Assembly (NCBI RefSeq): GCF_003202235.1
Contig: NZ_MASU01000018.1
Span: 1 to 64,000 of the forward strand
Direction: 5' to 3'
DNA from: Prauserella flavalba
GTDB lineage: Bacteria > Actinomycetota > Actinomycetes > Mycobacteriales > Pseudonocardiaceae
Length of the DNA: 64,000 nucleotides
Numbering within the stretch: the stretch's first letter is position 1; each line of letters opens with the position of its first letter. Under the pieces are notes generated by a model. It made no database searches. It was not told the DNA's origin and saw nothing but the letters and a program-made list of their open reading frames with translations. This document shows, piece by piece, positions 7,711-15,449 of this stretch. Made by a program: the position numbers and the translations under genes.

Positions 7711-8112
7711 GTGCTGAAGGGCTTCAAGGATTTCCTGATGCGCGGCAACGTCGTGGAGCTCGCGGTCGCGGTCGTCATCGGCACCGCGTTCACGGCGATC
7801 GTCACGGCGTTCACCACGGGCCTGATCAAGCCGCTGATCAACGCGATCGGCGGTAGCGACGCCGCGAACGGCCTCGGGTTCAACGTGCTGAGCGGCAACG
7901 ACTCGACGTTCCTCGACTTCGGATCGGTCATCAACGCGGCGATCAACTTCCTGATCATCGCGGCGGTGGTCTACTTCCTGCTCGTGCTGCCGATGCAGAA
8001 GATCCAGGAGCGGCGCAAGCGGGGACAGGAGCCGGGTCCGGCCGAGCCGACCGATGTCGAGCTGCTGACCGAGATCAGGGACCTCCTGCGGGAGGAGCGG
8101 GTCCGCGACTGA
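7711..8112 (+). CDS. mscL: Large-conductance mechanosensitive channel MscL
   Basis: Homopentameric inner-membrane channel that opens under membrane tension to release osmolytes during hypo-osmotic shock. Start GTG at 7711 gives LKGFKDFLMRGNVVELAVAV, the normal N-terminal amphipathic helix and TM1; GGAAGGGA lies about 9 bases upstream. The GTG at 7693 would only add six residues. TM1 covers about residues 16-40, TM2 about 68-92, followed by the cytosolic helix (QKIQERRKRG...TEIRDLL). 133 aa is normal. Mycobacteria also carry mscL close to moaB2. Confidence 0.95.
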   Translation: MLKGFKDFLMRGNVVELAVAVVIGTAFTAIVTAFTTGLIKPLINAIGGSDAANGLGFNVLSGNDSTFLDFGSVINAAINFLIIAAVVYFLLVLPMQKIQERRKRGQEPGPAEPTDVELLTEIRDLLREERVRD

Positions 8113-8123
8113 CGACGAGCCGC

Positions 8124-8150
8124 ACCACGGTCCGGGCTACCGGTCGTGGT
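8124..8150. terminator. Probable bidirectional terminator
   Basis: Imperfect inverted repeat ACCACGGTCCGG-GCTA-CCGGTCGTGGT (one bulge) between mscL and the small ORF on the other strand, overlapping the latter's stop codon. No strong T-run. Confidence 0.45.
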
Positions 8151-8319
8151 GAGGCGGCCGGTTCTCGAGGTACCAGTCGTCGGAAGCCGAGCGGTCCGGT
8201 TTGGGGTCCCGCTCGTCCGAGGTGGTCTCGGGAAGGACTTCGCCGAACACCTCGTCGATCCTGCGGTTGCGGGATCGACGAGGTGGCTCGGAAGGCTTCC
8301 TGGCTTCGTCACCGGTCAC
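8137..8319 (-). CDS. Small conserved-looking hydrophilic protein downstream of moaB2
   Basis: A 60-aa, highly charged protein with no signal peptide, membrane helix or metal motif. It contains an RRIDEVFGEVLPETTSDERD core and a DDWYLENRPPHHDR end. It begins 11 bases after the moaB2 stop on the same strand, so it is probably co-transcribed. I do not recognise a function. Codon use and tight spacing support a real gene, but its short length limits confidence. Confidence 0.6.
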   Translation of the reverse strand: MTGDEARKPSEPPRRSRNRRIDEVFGEVLPETTSDERDPKPDRSASDDWYLENRPPHHDR

Positions 8320-8330
8320 GGCGGGTCCGG

Positions 8331-8831
8331 TCAGTTCTCGTCGAGGCCGGAGAGTTCGTCGATCACGTAGGGCACGAGGGCGGACAGGGTCGCCATGCCG
8401 TCGCGCACGGCAGCGCGGGAGCCGGCGAGGTTCACCACGAGGGTGCTGCCGGAGACCCCGACGAGGCCACGGGAGATCCCGGCGTCGATGGCACCCGCGG
8501 CGAGGCCCGAGGAACGCAGCGCCTCGCCGATGCCCGGGATGGGGCGGTCGAGCACACCGGCCGTCGCGTCGGGGGTGACATCGCGAGGGGACACACCCGT
8601 CGCACCGACCGTGATGACGAGGTCCACGCCTCCGATCACCGCGGTGTTGAGCGCGTTGCGGATCTCCACGGGGTCCGCGCGCACCACGACGGTCCCGTCG
8701 ACGATGAACCCGGCCTCCTCGAGCAACTCGGTGACCAGGGGCCCGGCGGTCTCCTCGTTCTCACCCTGGGCAGCGCGGTCGTCCACGATCACCACGAGAG
8801 CGCGGCCGAGCCGCTGTGCACTCCGTTCCAT
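8331..8831 (-). CDS. moaB2: MoaB/MogA-family molybdopterin-binding protein
   Basis: A 166-aa MoCF-biosynthesis fold protein expected to bind molybdopterin and act in its adenylylation, upstream of MoeA. It shows the ALVVIVDDRAA N-terminal strand, the conserved DLVITVGATGVSPRDVTPDA loop (TGG.G...D.T signature with ATG in place of GTG) and SRGLVGVSGSTLVVNLAGS, all closely matching M. tuberculosis MoaB2 from memory. Start ATG 8831 is preceded at 7 bases by TACGGT, a leaderless-type -10 box. The mprAB-pepD-moaB2-mscL group of mycobacteria is present here but split by inserted genes. Confidence 0.9.
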   Translation of the reverse strand: MERSAQRLGRALVVIVDDRAAQGENEETAGPLVTELLEEAGFIVDGTVVVRADPVEIRNALNTAVIGGVDLVITVGATGVSPRDVTPDATAGVLDRPIPGIGEALRSSGLAAGAIDAGISRGLVGVSGSTLVVNLAGSRAAVRDGMATLSALVPYVIDELSGLDEN

Positions 8832-8838
8832 GTGCACC

Positions 8839-8844
8839 ACCGTA
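8839..8844 (-). promoter_or_regulatory. -10 box of moaB2 (leaderless)
   Basis: TACGGT on the minus strand, exactly 7 bases before the ATG. Confidence 0.5.
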
Positions 8845-8968
8845 GTAGAGCGCGGCCCCCGCGCGCCGACGCACTCGCCCACGATCCCAACGCTCAGGAA
8901 GGTGTGCCGACATGTGACCGAAGGCTTACGTCCTCTCCGCGGATGCTGCCGCGGCGCCGCGGCGCGCC

Positions 8969-8974
8969 TAGCGT
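8969..8974 (+). promoter_or_regulatory. -10 box of the SDR epimerase gene (leaderless)
   Basis: TAGCGT exactly 7 bases before the GTG start at 8982, the spacing expected when transcription begins on the start codon. No convincing -35 box. Confidence 0.55.
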
Positions 8975-8981
8975 CGCCCGC

Positions 8982-10043
8982 GTGCGTGTTCTCGTCACCG
9001 GCGGAGCCGGTTTCATCGGCTCCCACATAGCCGACCTGCTGTCCGAATCGGGCGCCGAGCCGGTGGTCCTCGACCGGCTGCTGCCCACCGCGCACGGCGG
9101 CGACGAGCCGCCGGACTACGTGGGAACTCACCGGTTCGTGTACGGCGACGTCGCGGACGGCGCGCTGCTCGACGACCTGCTCGACGGTGTGGAAGCGGTG
9201 TGCCACCAGGCGGCGGTGGTGGGCCACGGGATCGACCCGTCGGACGCGCCGTCCTACGCCCTGCACAACGACTACGGCACGGCGGTGCTGCTCGCCGCGA
9301 TGTACCGGGCCGGAGTGCGCAGGCTCGTGCTGGCGTCGTCGATGGTCGTCTACGGCGAGGGCAGGTACGCGTGTGCCGTGCACGGCGTGGTCGTACCACC
9401 GGCGCGCAGGAGGTCCGATGTGGACGCCGGGCGGTTCGAGCCGCGATGTCCGGTTTGCGGTGACGAGCTGGCGCCGTTGCTCGTACCGGAGGACGCCCCG
9501 CTCGCACCGCGCAGCACCTACGCGGCCACCAAGCTCGCGCAGGAGCACCTCGCGGCGGCGTGGGCGAGGCAGACGGGTGGGACGGTGTGGGCGCTGCGTT
9601 ACCACAACGTGTACGGGCCGAGGATGCCGTACAACACGCCCTACGCGGGCGTGGCGTCGCTGTTCCGCTCGGCGCTGCGGCGCGGGGAGGCGCCGACCGT
9701 GCTGGAGGACGGGCGGCAACGCCGCGACTTCGTGCACGTCCGCGACGTCGCACGGGCCAACGTGCTCGCGTTGCGCGCCGAGGGCGTGTCCGGCGAGCTC
9801 ACGGCCGTGAACGTCTGCTCGGGCGAGCCGCACACGGTGGGCGAGCTCGCGGCCGAGCTGGCGCAGGCATGTGGGGGGCCTGCTCCGAGAACCGTCGGCG
9901 GTGCGCGGCCCGCCGACGTGCGGCACGTCGTCGCGGACCCCGCGCGCGCACGGGCACTGCTGGGCTTCGAGGCGCGGACCTCCTTCGCGGAGGGCATCGC
10001 CGAGTTCGCCACGGCGGCGCTGCGCGAGCCGGTGACGGCGTAG
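8982..10043 (+). CDS. NAD-dependent epimerase/dehydratase with inserted zinc ribbon
   Basis: A 353-aa extended SDR enzyme acting on a nucleotide sugar. It has the Rossmann motif VTGGAGFIGSHIAD (residues 5-18), a SSMVVYGEG strand near 119, catalytic Tyr180/Lys184 (STYAATK), and the RYHNVYGPRMP and QRRDFVHVRDVA motifs. Between the SSMVVYG strand and YxxxK sits an extra segment of about 40 residues with C131..H134 and C156PVC159, which looks like a structural zinc site. A longer upstream frame exists, but GTG 8982 gives the correct Rossmann start and has a leaderless -10. It opens a module with a two-component system and glycosyltransferases. The sugar substrate is not evident. Confidence 0.88.
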   Translation: MRVLVTGGAGFIGSHIADLLSESGAEPVVLDRLLPTAHGGDEPPDYVGTHRFVYGDVADGALLDDLLDGVEAVCHQAAVVGHGIDPSDAPSYALHNDYGTAVLLAAMYRAGVRRLVLASSMVVYGEGRYACAVHGVVVPPARRRSDVDAGRFEPRCPVCGDELAPLLVPEDAPLAPRSTYAATKLAQEHLAAAWARQTGGTVWALRYHNVYGPRMPYNTPYAGVASLFRSALRRGEAPTVLEDGRQRRDFVHVRDVARANVLALRAEGVSGELTAVNVCSGEPHTVGELAAELAQACGGPAPRTVGGARPADVRHVVADPARARALLGFEARTSFAEGIAEFATAALREPVTA

Positions 10044-10141
10044 CCCTTTCCAGCCGTAGCCGCGTCCAGGCTTCCCCGCGTACCTCGGCGCCCAGATGTG
10101 CCTGCCCTCTCGGCATCGCCGGGATCAGGGCGTGGCGAGCG

Positions 10142-11191
10142 TCAGGGCTTGGCCAGCGGCAGGCGGACCTCGAAGCGGCAACCACCGTCGTGGTTGTGCA
10201 CCCCGATCCGCCCTCGGTGTGCCTCGACGAGGCCCTTGACGATGGCCAGGCCGAGGCCGCCGCCCGCCGTGGGCCCCGCGGGCTCGGGCGTGCGCGCCCG
10301 CGTGCCGCGGAAGGCGACGTCGAACACGCGGGCGAGCTCCTCCTCGGGGATGCCGCCGCACGCGTCGTCGACGGCGAGCAGCGCCTCCTGCCCGTCCACG
10401 CCGACGCGCACCGCGACCGTGCCGTCCGGCGGGGTGTGGCGGATGGCGTTGGCGACGAGATTGCGCACGATCCGCGCCAGCTCGGGGTCGCTGCCGATCA
10501 CCACGGGCCACGTCTGCGCGCTCGCGAGCACCCGCACACGCTTGCGGTCGGCCACGGGGGTCTGCGCGGCAAGCGCGTCACTCACGACGTCGCGCAGCGG
10601 GACAGCGGTGAGCTCCAGCCGTAGCGCTCCGGCGGTGATCCTGGACAGTTCGAAGAGGTCGTCGACCATCGCCGAAAGGCGGGCCGCCTCGCTGTTGATG
10701 CGCTGCGCGTATCCGGCGACCTCACCGGGCTCGGCCACGACGCCGTCGGCGAGCGCCTCCGCCATCGCCCTGATCCCGGCGAGCGGGCTGCGCAGGTCGT
10801 GACTGATCCACGCCACCAGCTCGCGCCGCGACGCCTCGGCCGCGCGCTCCCGCTCGCGGGCCTCCCGCTCCCACACGCTGCGCCGCGCGATGACCCGGCC
10901 AAGCACGATGGCCGCGGGCACGGTCACCACCGCCACCAGCACGCACACGAGCAGAATCGTGGTGAGCGCGGTGCTGAACATGAATCCGCTGACCCCGAGC
11001 ACGCCGGTCAGCGTCGCGACGAGCGGCACGAGCACGAGGACGGTCATCGTGCTCGCCAGCGACCCCCGCCGTAGCCAGTAGAGCACCAGGCCGCCCAGCG
11101 CGGCGACCGGCAGGGCGAACAGCAGCGCCACCGGCAGGATGTGCCAGGCGTGCAGGAGCATGTCGGCGAAGGACTCACCGGACTCGATCAT
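10142..11191 (-). CDS. Sensor histidine kinase
   Basis: A 349-aa membrane histidine kinase. Two or three N-terminal transmembrane helices (about residues 14-35, 45-65, 70-100) leave little extracellular domain, so it may sense within the membrane. The HisKA box is [16 protein letters not shown] (H near 139), with the HATPase N-box LVANAIRH and G-boxes [11 protein letters not shown] and [15 protein letters not shown] 11191 overlaps the response-regulator stop by four bases (ATGA), so the two are translationally coupled. The frame extends upstream, but that part is a shadow of the regulator gene. Stimulus unknown. Confidence 0.9.
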   Translation of the reverse strand: MIESGESFADMLLHAWHILPVALLFALPVAALGGLVLYWLRRGSLASTMTVLVLVPLVATLTGVLGVSGFMFSTALTTILLVCVLVAVVTVPAAIVLGRVIARRSVWEREARERERAAEASRRELVAWISHDLRSPLAGIRAMAEALADGVVAEPGEVAGYAQRINSEAARLSAMVDDLFELSRITAGALRLELTAVPLRDVVSDALAAQTPVADRKRVRVLASAQTWPVVIGSDPELARIVRNLVANAIRHTPPDGTVAVRVGVDGQEALLAVDDACGGIPEEELARVFDVAFRGTRARTPEPAGPTAGGGLGLAIVKGLVEAHRGRIGVHNHDGGCRFEVRLPLAKP

Positions 11192-11895
11192 GATGGCCGC
11201 CCCGCTTGGTACCGGTAGCCGACACCCCAGACCGTCACCACCCGGCTCGGGTTGGCCGGGTCGCGCTCGATCTTCTCCCGCAGCCGACGCACGTGGACGG
11301 TCACCGTGGACTGGTCGCCGAAGTCCCAGCCCCACACCTTCTCCAGCAGGTCGGTGCGGGAGTATGCCTCGCCGGGGTGGTTCAGAAAGAATGCCAGCAG
11401 GTCGAACTCACGGGCCGTCAGCGACAGCTCCATTCCGCCGAGCGTCGCCTGCCGGGCCGCGGGCACCAGGCGCAGGTCTCCGTCGACGAGGTCCGGCGCG
11501 GACGACGACGGCGCCGTCATCCGTGCTCTGCGCAGCACCGAGGCCACGCGGAGCGCCAGCTCACGAGGGCTGAACGGCTTGGTGACGTAGTCGTCGGCGC
11601 CCAGCTGCAGTCCGGCGATCCGGTTCTCCTCCTCACCCAGGGCGGTGAGCATCACCACCGGCACCTCGCTGCTCTCCCGCAGGCGCCTGCACACCTCCAG
11701 CCCGCTGATGCCGGGCATCATCACGTCGAGCACCACGAGGTCAGGGCGGTGCCCGGCGAGCAGCTCCAGCGCCCGCTCGCCGTCACCGGCCAGCTCGACC
11801 CTGAAACCCGCGACCTCCAGGTAGCGGCGCACGACGTCGCGGACGTTCTCGTCGTCGTCGACCACGAGTACCAGCCCGTCCTGCTCACCCATCAC
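11188..11895 (-). CDS. OmpR-family response regulator
   Basis: A 235-aa DNA-binding response regulator: receiver domain with DDDE near residue 13, phospho-acceptor Asp in VVLDVMMPG (about 56) and the KPF switch lysine, then a winged-helix domain ending [11 protein letters not shown]...[11 protein letters not shown]. Start is GTG 11895 or ATG 11892, four to seven bases after the upstream membrane-protein stop. It forms a unit with the histidine kinase and the GT-C-like membrane protein, so that protein is a plausible target or co-regulated gene. Confidence 0.93.
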   Translation of the reverse strand: MMGEQDGLVLVVDDDENVRDVVRRYLEVAGFRVELAGDGERALELLAGHRPDLVVLDVMMPGISGLEVCRRLRESSEVPVVMLTALGEEENRIAGLQLGADDYVTKPFSPRELALRVASVLRRARMTAPSSSAPDLVDGDLRLVPAARQATLGGMELSLTAREFDLLAFFLNHPGEAYSRTDLLEKVWGWDFGDQSTVTVHVRRLREKIERDPANPSRVVTVWGVGYRYQAGRPS

Positions 11896-11898
11896 GCC

Positions 11899-13254
11899 TC
11901 ACCAGACCGTCAGCACCAGGTGGTTCACCGCGAGCGCCAGCGCGGCCTGTCCGGCGAGCCACCACCGTCGCGTCCCCGGCGGCAGCAGCGCCGTCGCGGG
12001 CAGCAACCATACGGCGAACGGTAACCAGATTCGCTCCACCTCGGCCTTGGACAGGCCCGAAAGGTCCGCGACGGTCACCGCGAGCAGTGCGGCCCCCGTC
12101 AGCGCCACCACCGGCCCCCAGCCGCGGAGCCTGCGCACGCCCGCGACCACGGCCGGGCCGGCCGCCAGTACCAGGCACGCGAGATTGGCCCACGCCCAGT
12201 ACGCGTACGGCCGGTGAGAGGCGATTCCCTGGTAGTAGCGCTCCACCACGAGGTGGTAGCCGTCGAGCCACCAGAACCCGGCCACCGCGAACACCGCCAC
12301 GACGCCCGCCGCACCGGCCGCCGCGACCAGCAGGGTCTTGGTCCTGCCGCTGTGCCCGCACAGCACCACCGCGAGCGCGACCGTGCCGAGCAGCAGCAGG
12401 CCGTACGACAGGAAGATGCCGAAGCCCAGGAACACACCGGCGCCCAGCGCCGCGGGGAGCGCGGCGGCCCGGCCCTCGCGGAACCAGCGCGTCGCCAGTG
12501 CGAGCAGCGCGATGCCACCGGCGGTGACCCCGGCGAAGAGCCCGTCGGCGGACACCCCGAGCCAGACGGCACCGGGAAACAGCACCGCGAACGGCAGCGA
12601 CGCCCGCGCGGCGCCGGGCCTGCCGAGCGCGGCGAGGGTGACGGGCACCGCCGCCGCCACCAGCGCACCGGCGAGCACGCACCCGATCGCGGCCCACACC
12701 GGGCCCGAGAGACCGAGCCGGTCGAGCCACACGAACACGAGCGTCGCGCCGGGCGGATGCCCCGCCACGTGCGTCGTCCAATTGTCCGGCTGCCCGGCCA
12801 GTATCCGGTCGGAGAACCCGGCGAGCATCGCCGGGATGTCGGTGATCCCGGGCACCTCGTGCAGGTACTCGTGGGGCGTCGCGAGCCGGCGGGCGAAGCC
12901 CCGCGTCCATCCGTCCGCCAGCGCGAGGGAGACGATCCAGGCGAGCGAGGCCACGTAGCCGAGCGGCAGCAGGCGCCGCCAGGGCAGCCGCTCCGCCAGC
13001 GCGGGCCCCCACATCAGGACGCACCCGGCGACCAGAACGGCGAGCACCGTGCCCTTGCCGTAGTGCGGCAGCCAGCTGCCGTAGAGCGGCGCAGCCTCGG
13101 CCCAGATGACCACGCCGGAGCCGGGCCGGTTGAGGTACGCGCCGACGGCCACGGCGGCGCCGACGAGGAGCGCGGCGAGCGCGACGGCGAGCAGATCGCC
13201 TCGGATTCCGAGGGTCTTGCGGGCAGGCGGGCTCGCCGTGGGGGACTCGACCAC
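11899..13254 (-). CDS. Polytopic membrane protein, GT-C glycosyltransferase-like
   Basis: About 451 aa with roughly ten hydrophobic helices spread over the whole length. An exoplasmic-type loop after TM1-2 contains WTTHVAGHPPGATLVFVWLDRLG, which resembles the Asp/His/Pro-rich loops of GT-C mannosyl- or arabinosyltransferases that use lipid-linked sugars. Start GTG 13254 is preferred because TACCGT lies 6 bases upstream; an ATG-proximal start at 13293 would add a non-conserved stretch. It is co-oriented with the two-component genes and divergent from a GT2 gene, suggesting one pathway: GT2 makes the lipid-linked donor, this protein uses it outside. That pathway is inference. Confidence 0.65.
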   Translation of the reverse strand: MVESPTASPPARKTLGIRGDLLAVALAALLVGAAVAVGAYLNRPGSGVVIWAEAAPLYGSWLPHYGKGTVLAVLVAGCVLMWGPALAERLPWRRLLPLGYVASLAWIVSLALADGWTRGFARRLATPHEYLHEVPGITDIPAMLAGFSDRILAGQPDNWTTHVAGHPPGATLVFVWLDRLGLSGPVWAAIGCVLAGALVAAAVPVTLAALGRPGAARASLPFAVLFPGAVWLGVSADGLFAGVTAGGIALLALATRWFREGRAAALPAALGAGVFLGFGIFLSYGLLLLGTVALAVVLCGHSGRTKTLLVAAAGAAGVVAVFAVAGFWWLDGYHLVVERYYQGIASHRPYAYWAWANLACLVLAAGPAVVAGVRRLRGWGPVVALTGAALLAVTVADLSGLSKAEVERIWLPFAVWLLPATALLPPGTRRWWLAGQAALALAVNHLVLTVW

Positions 13255-13260
13255 AGCCGC

Positions 13261-13266
13261 ACGGTA
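13261..13266 (-). promoter_or_regulatory. -10 box of the GT-C-like gene
   Basis: TACCGT on the minus strand, 6 bases before GTG 13254. Confidence 0.45.
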
Positions 13267-13384
13267 AACCCCGGCGCAGGTCCTCGGCACCACCTCGGCG
13301 GCGATCGTCAGAACTTGGTAAGAAATTCGCGCACGTCAGGAATTCGTAAGCACCGCAGCGGTTCCTTACCGTCCAACGTGGACC

Positions 13385-13390
13385 TAACGT
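13385..13390 (+). promoter_or_regulatory. -10 box of the GT2 gene (leaderless)
   Basis: TAACGT exactly 7 bases before GTG 13398. Upstream in the 143-bp divergent region are GTAAG at 13318 and 13346 and CTTAC at 13365, possibly regulator-binding half sites. Confidence 0.55.
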
Positions 13391-13397
13391 GACCGGC

Positions 13398-14060
13398 GTG
13401 AGGTCTGACCCTGTCGACGTCGTACTCCCGTGCCTGAACGAGGCACCCGCCCTGCCCGGCGTGCTCGCCGGCCTTCCGCCCGGCTACCACGCGATCGTGG
13501 TCGACAACGGCTCCACCGACGGCTCGGCCGGGGTCGCCGCCGGGTTCGGCGCCACGGTGGTCACCGAGCCGCGTCCCGGCTACGGCGCGGCCGTCCACAC
13601 CGGCCTCCTGGCTGCGAGCACGGACATCGTCTGTTTCCTCGACGCGGACGGCTCGCTCGACGCACGCCTGCTGCCGGAACTCGTCGAGCCGGTCCGTGCC
13701 GGCGAGGCCGAGCTCGCGGCCGGACGGCGCAGGCCCGAGTCTGCCGGCGTGTGGCCCTGGCACGCCCGCGCCGGCAACGCGGTGCTGGCCGCGGCCCTGC
13801 GCGCCAAGGGGCTCGGCGTGCACGACATCGCTCCGATGCGGGCGGTGCGGCGGCGCGCGCTGCTCGCACTCGGCGTGGCGGACCGCGGCTTCGGCTACCC
13901 GCTGGAACTGCTGATCAGGGCGGCCCGCGCGGGCTGGCGGGTCCGGGAGTTCGACGTACCGTACGGCCCTCGCGCGAGCGGCACCGTGTCCAAGGTCTCC
14001 GGCTCGCTGCGGGGCACGCTGCGAGCCGCGCGGGACATGGCGGGGGTGTGGCGCGCATGA
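13398..14060 (+). CDS. Family 2 glycosyltransferase (dolichyl-phosphate-mannose-synthase type)
   Basis: A 220-aa cytosolic GT-A enzyme that would move a sugar from a nucleotide donor, probably onto a polyprenyl phosphate. It shows VVLPCLNEAPALPGVL (residues 7-22), VVDNGSTDGS, ETRPGYG-like EPRPGYGAAV and the donor/metal FLDADGS motif near 80. There are no C-terminal membrane helices. An upstream in-frame GTG (13389) lies inside the -10 box, so GTG 13398 is chosen. It overlaps the next gene by four bases (ATGA). Confidence 0.88.
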   Translation: MRSDPVDVVLPCLNEAPALPGVLAGLPPGYHAIVVDNGSTDGSAGVAAGFGATVVTEPRPGYGAAVHTGLLAASTDIVCFLDADGSLDARLLPELVEPVRAGEAELAAGRRRPESAGVWPWHARAGNAVLAAALRAKGLGVHDIAPMRAVRRRALLALGVADRGFGYPLELLIRAARAGWRVREFDVPYGPRASGTVSKVSGSLRGTLRAARDMAGVWRA

Positions 14061-14725
14061 GCGCGCACTACGCCGTGCTCGTGGTCGCGAAGGCGCCCGT
14101 GCCGGGGCTGGCGAAAACGCGGCTGTGCCCGCCCGCGACCCCGGCGCAGGCCGCCGAGCTGGCCGCCGCGGCGCTGCTCGACACGCTCGACGCCGTACTG
14201 GCCACGCCGGGCACGGTGCCCGTCGTCGCGCTGACCGGCGAGCTGCAGGCCGCCGCGCGGAGCACGGAGCTGCGGGCGATGTTGCGGCGGTGCACGCTGA
14301 TCCCCCAACACGGCAAGGACTTCGCGGAGCGCCTCGTGCACGCGCATGCCGACACGGCCGTGGCGACCGGTGGCCTTCCGGTGCTGCAGCTCGGCATGGA
14401 CACCCCCCAGATCACGCCGGCCCTCCTGCACGCGACGGCGGACCTCCTGCGGCGCGACCAGGCCGTGCTCGGACCGGCCGAGGACGGCGGCTGGTGGGCA
14501 CTGGCGCTGCGCGATCCCGGTCGGGCCCGCGCGCTCGGGGGCGTGCCGATGTCGCGTCCCGACACCGGCGCTCTCACGCGGAAGGCCCTCGAATCGGCCG
14601 GACTGCGCACCGCAACCGCCACCCGACTATCCGATGTGGACACCATGCGCGACGCCGAACTGGTTGCCCGGAAAGCACCCGGCGGGCGGTTCGCGGCCGC
14701 GCTGCGCACCGTTCACGCGCGATGA
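14057..14725 (+). CDS. DUF2064 / TIGR04282-type glycosyltransferase-like protein
   Basis: A 222-aa nucleotide-diphospho-sugar transferase fold. It starts AVLVVAKAPVPGLAKTRLCP, the signature of the DUF2064 family (the R/K-rich loop is like nucleotidyltransferases), followed by LQLGMDTPQITP and LGPAEDGGWWALAL, also typical. Members are linked to arsenosugar or other unusual sugar synthesis; no arsenic gene is visible here, so the substrate is open. It overlaps both neighbours by ATGA, so the three genes form a tight operon. Confidence 0.85.
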   Translation: MSAHYAVLVVAKAPVPGLAKTRLCPPATPAQAAELAAAALLDTLDAVLATPGTVPVVALTGELQAAARSTELRAMLRRCTLIPQHGKDFAERLVHAHADTAVATGGLPVLQLGMDTPQITPALLHATADLLRRDQAVLGPAEDGGWWALALRDPGRARALGGVPMSRPDTGALTRKALESAGLRTATATRLSDVDTMRDAELVARKAPGGRFAAALRTVHAR

Positions 14726-15339
14726 GCGGCGAGTTCGACCGCGGCCTGCTCGGTGGCAGCTGCTGGCTGGAGTTGGCGAGCGGCGAACGGATCGTGCTGG
14801 CTGTCGAACGCTGGCGCCGCCCGCCGGAGACCGGGGACGACCTGCTGCTCTCGCGCTGCACGGGTCCCACCCTCGACGTGGGGTGCGGCCCCGGCAGGCT
14901 GGCCGCCGCGCTGAGTGGGCGGGGCGTGGCCACGCTGGGCATCGACAGCTCGCCGGTCGCCGTGCGGCTCGCCCTGCGCCGGGGAGCGATCGCGCTGCGC
15001 AGGGACGTGTTCGCGAGGGTGCCCGGCGAGGGGCGCTGGAGGCACGTGCTGCTGGCTGACGGCAACATCGGCATCGGCGGCGATCCGGTGCGCCTGCTGC
15101 GGCGGGTTGCGCGGTTACTCGGCCCGTGCGGCAGCGCGGTCGTCGAGGTCGACCCGCCCGGTCACGGACTGCGCAGGGAACGCGTCCGCGTCGGCGGCCC
15201 CGCCGAGGCGGGCGGCTGGTTCGGCTGGGCCTGGCTGGGAATGGACGCGGTCGGCGCCGCCGCGGCGGAGGCCGGCCTGCGGCTGCGCTGGAGCGGCAAG
15301 CACGAGCGCCGGTGGTTCGCCGAGCTGACGGCCTGCTGA
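14722..15339 (+). CDS. Class I SAM-dependent methyltransferase
   Basis: A 205-aa Rossmann-fold methyltransferase. Motif I is TLDVGCGPGRLAAALSGRG (about residues 50-68), motif II GIDSSPVAVRLA, and post-motif HVLLADGNIGIGGDP. It is the last gene of the GT2-DUF2064-methyltransferase operon, starting in an ATGA overlap and ending before a strong terminator. Acting on the product of the two upstream sugar genes is the simplest role, but the acceptor is unknown. Confidence 0.85.
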   Translation: MSGEFDRGLLGGSCWLELASGERIVLAVERWRRPPETGDDLLLSRCTGPTLDVGCGPGRLAAALSGRGVATLGIDSSPVAVRLALRRGAIALRRDVFARVPGEGRWRHVLLADGNIGIGGDPVRLLRRVARLLGPCGSAVVEVDPPGHGLRRERVRVGGPAEAGGWFGWAWLGMDAVGAAAAEAGLRLRWSGKHERRWFAELTAC

Positions 15340-15344
15340 CGCAA

Positions 15345-15382
15345 CCACGCGCAACCGGGCAAGGGGTCCCGGTTGCGCGTGG
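15345..15382. terminator. Strong bidirectional terminator
   Basis: Perfect 15-bp inverted repeat (CCACGCGCAACCGGG and its complement) with an 8-base loop, between the convergent methyltransferase and pepD genes. Confidence 0.8.
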
Positions 15383-15449
15383 GCTCTGGATCCCGGCGAC
15401 CGAGGCCGGAGCTGGTCTCGGCCGCCACCGCGGCCGAGCGTCGGTGGGG

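Noticed and set aside
8331-9926. 531-aa minus-strand frame covering moaB2 and the SDR region
   Set aside because: Only the last 166 codons are MoaB-like; the rest is antisense to the SDR gene.
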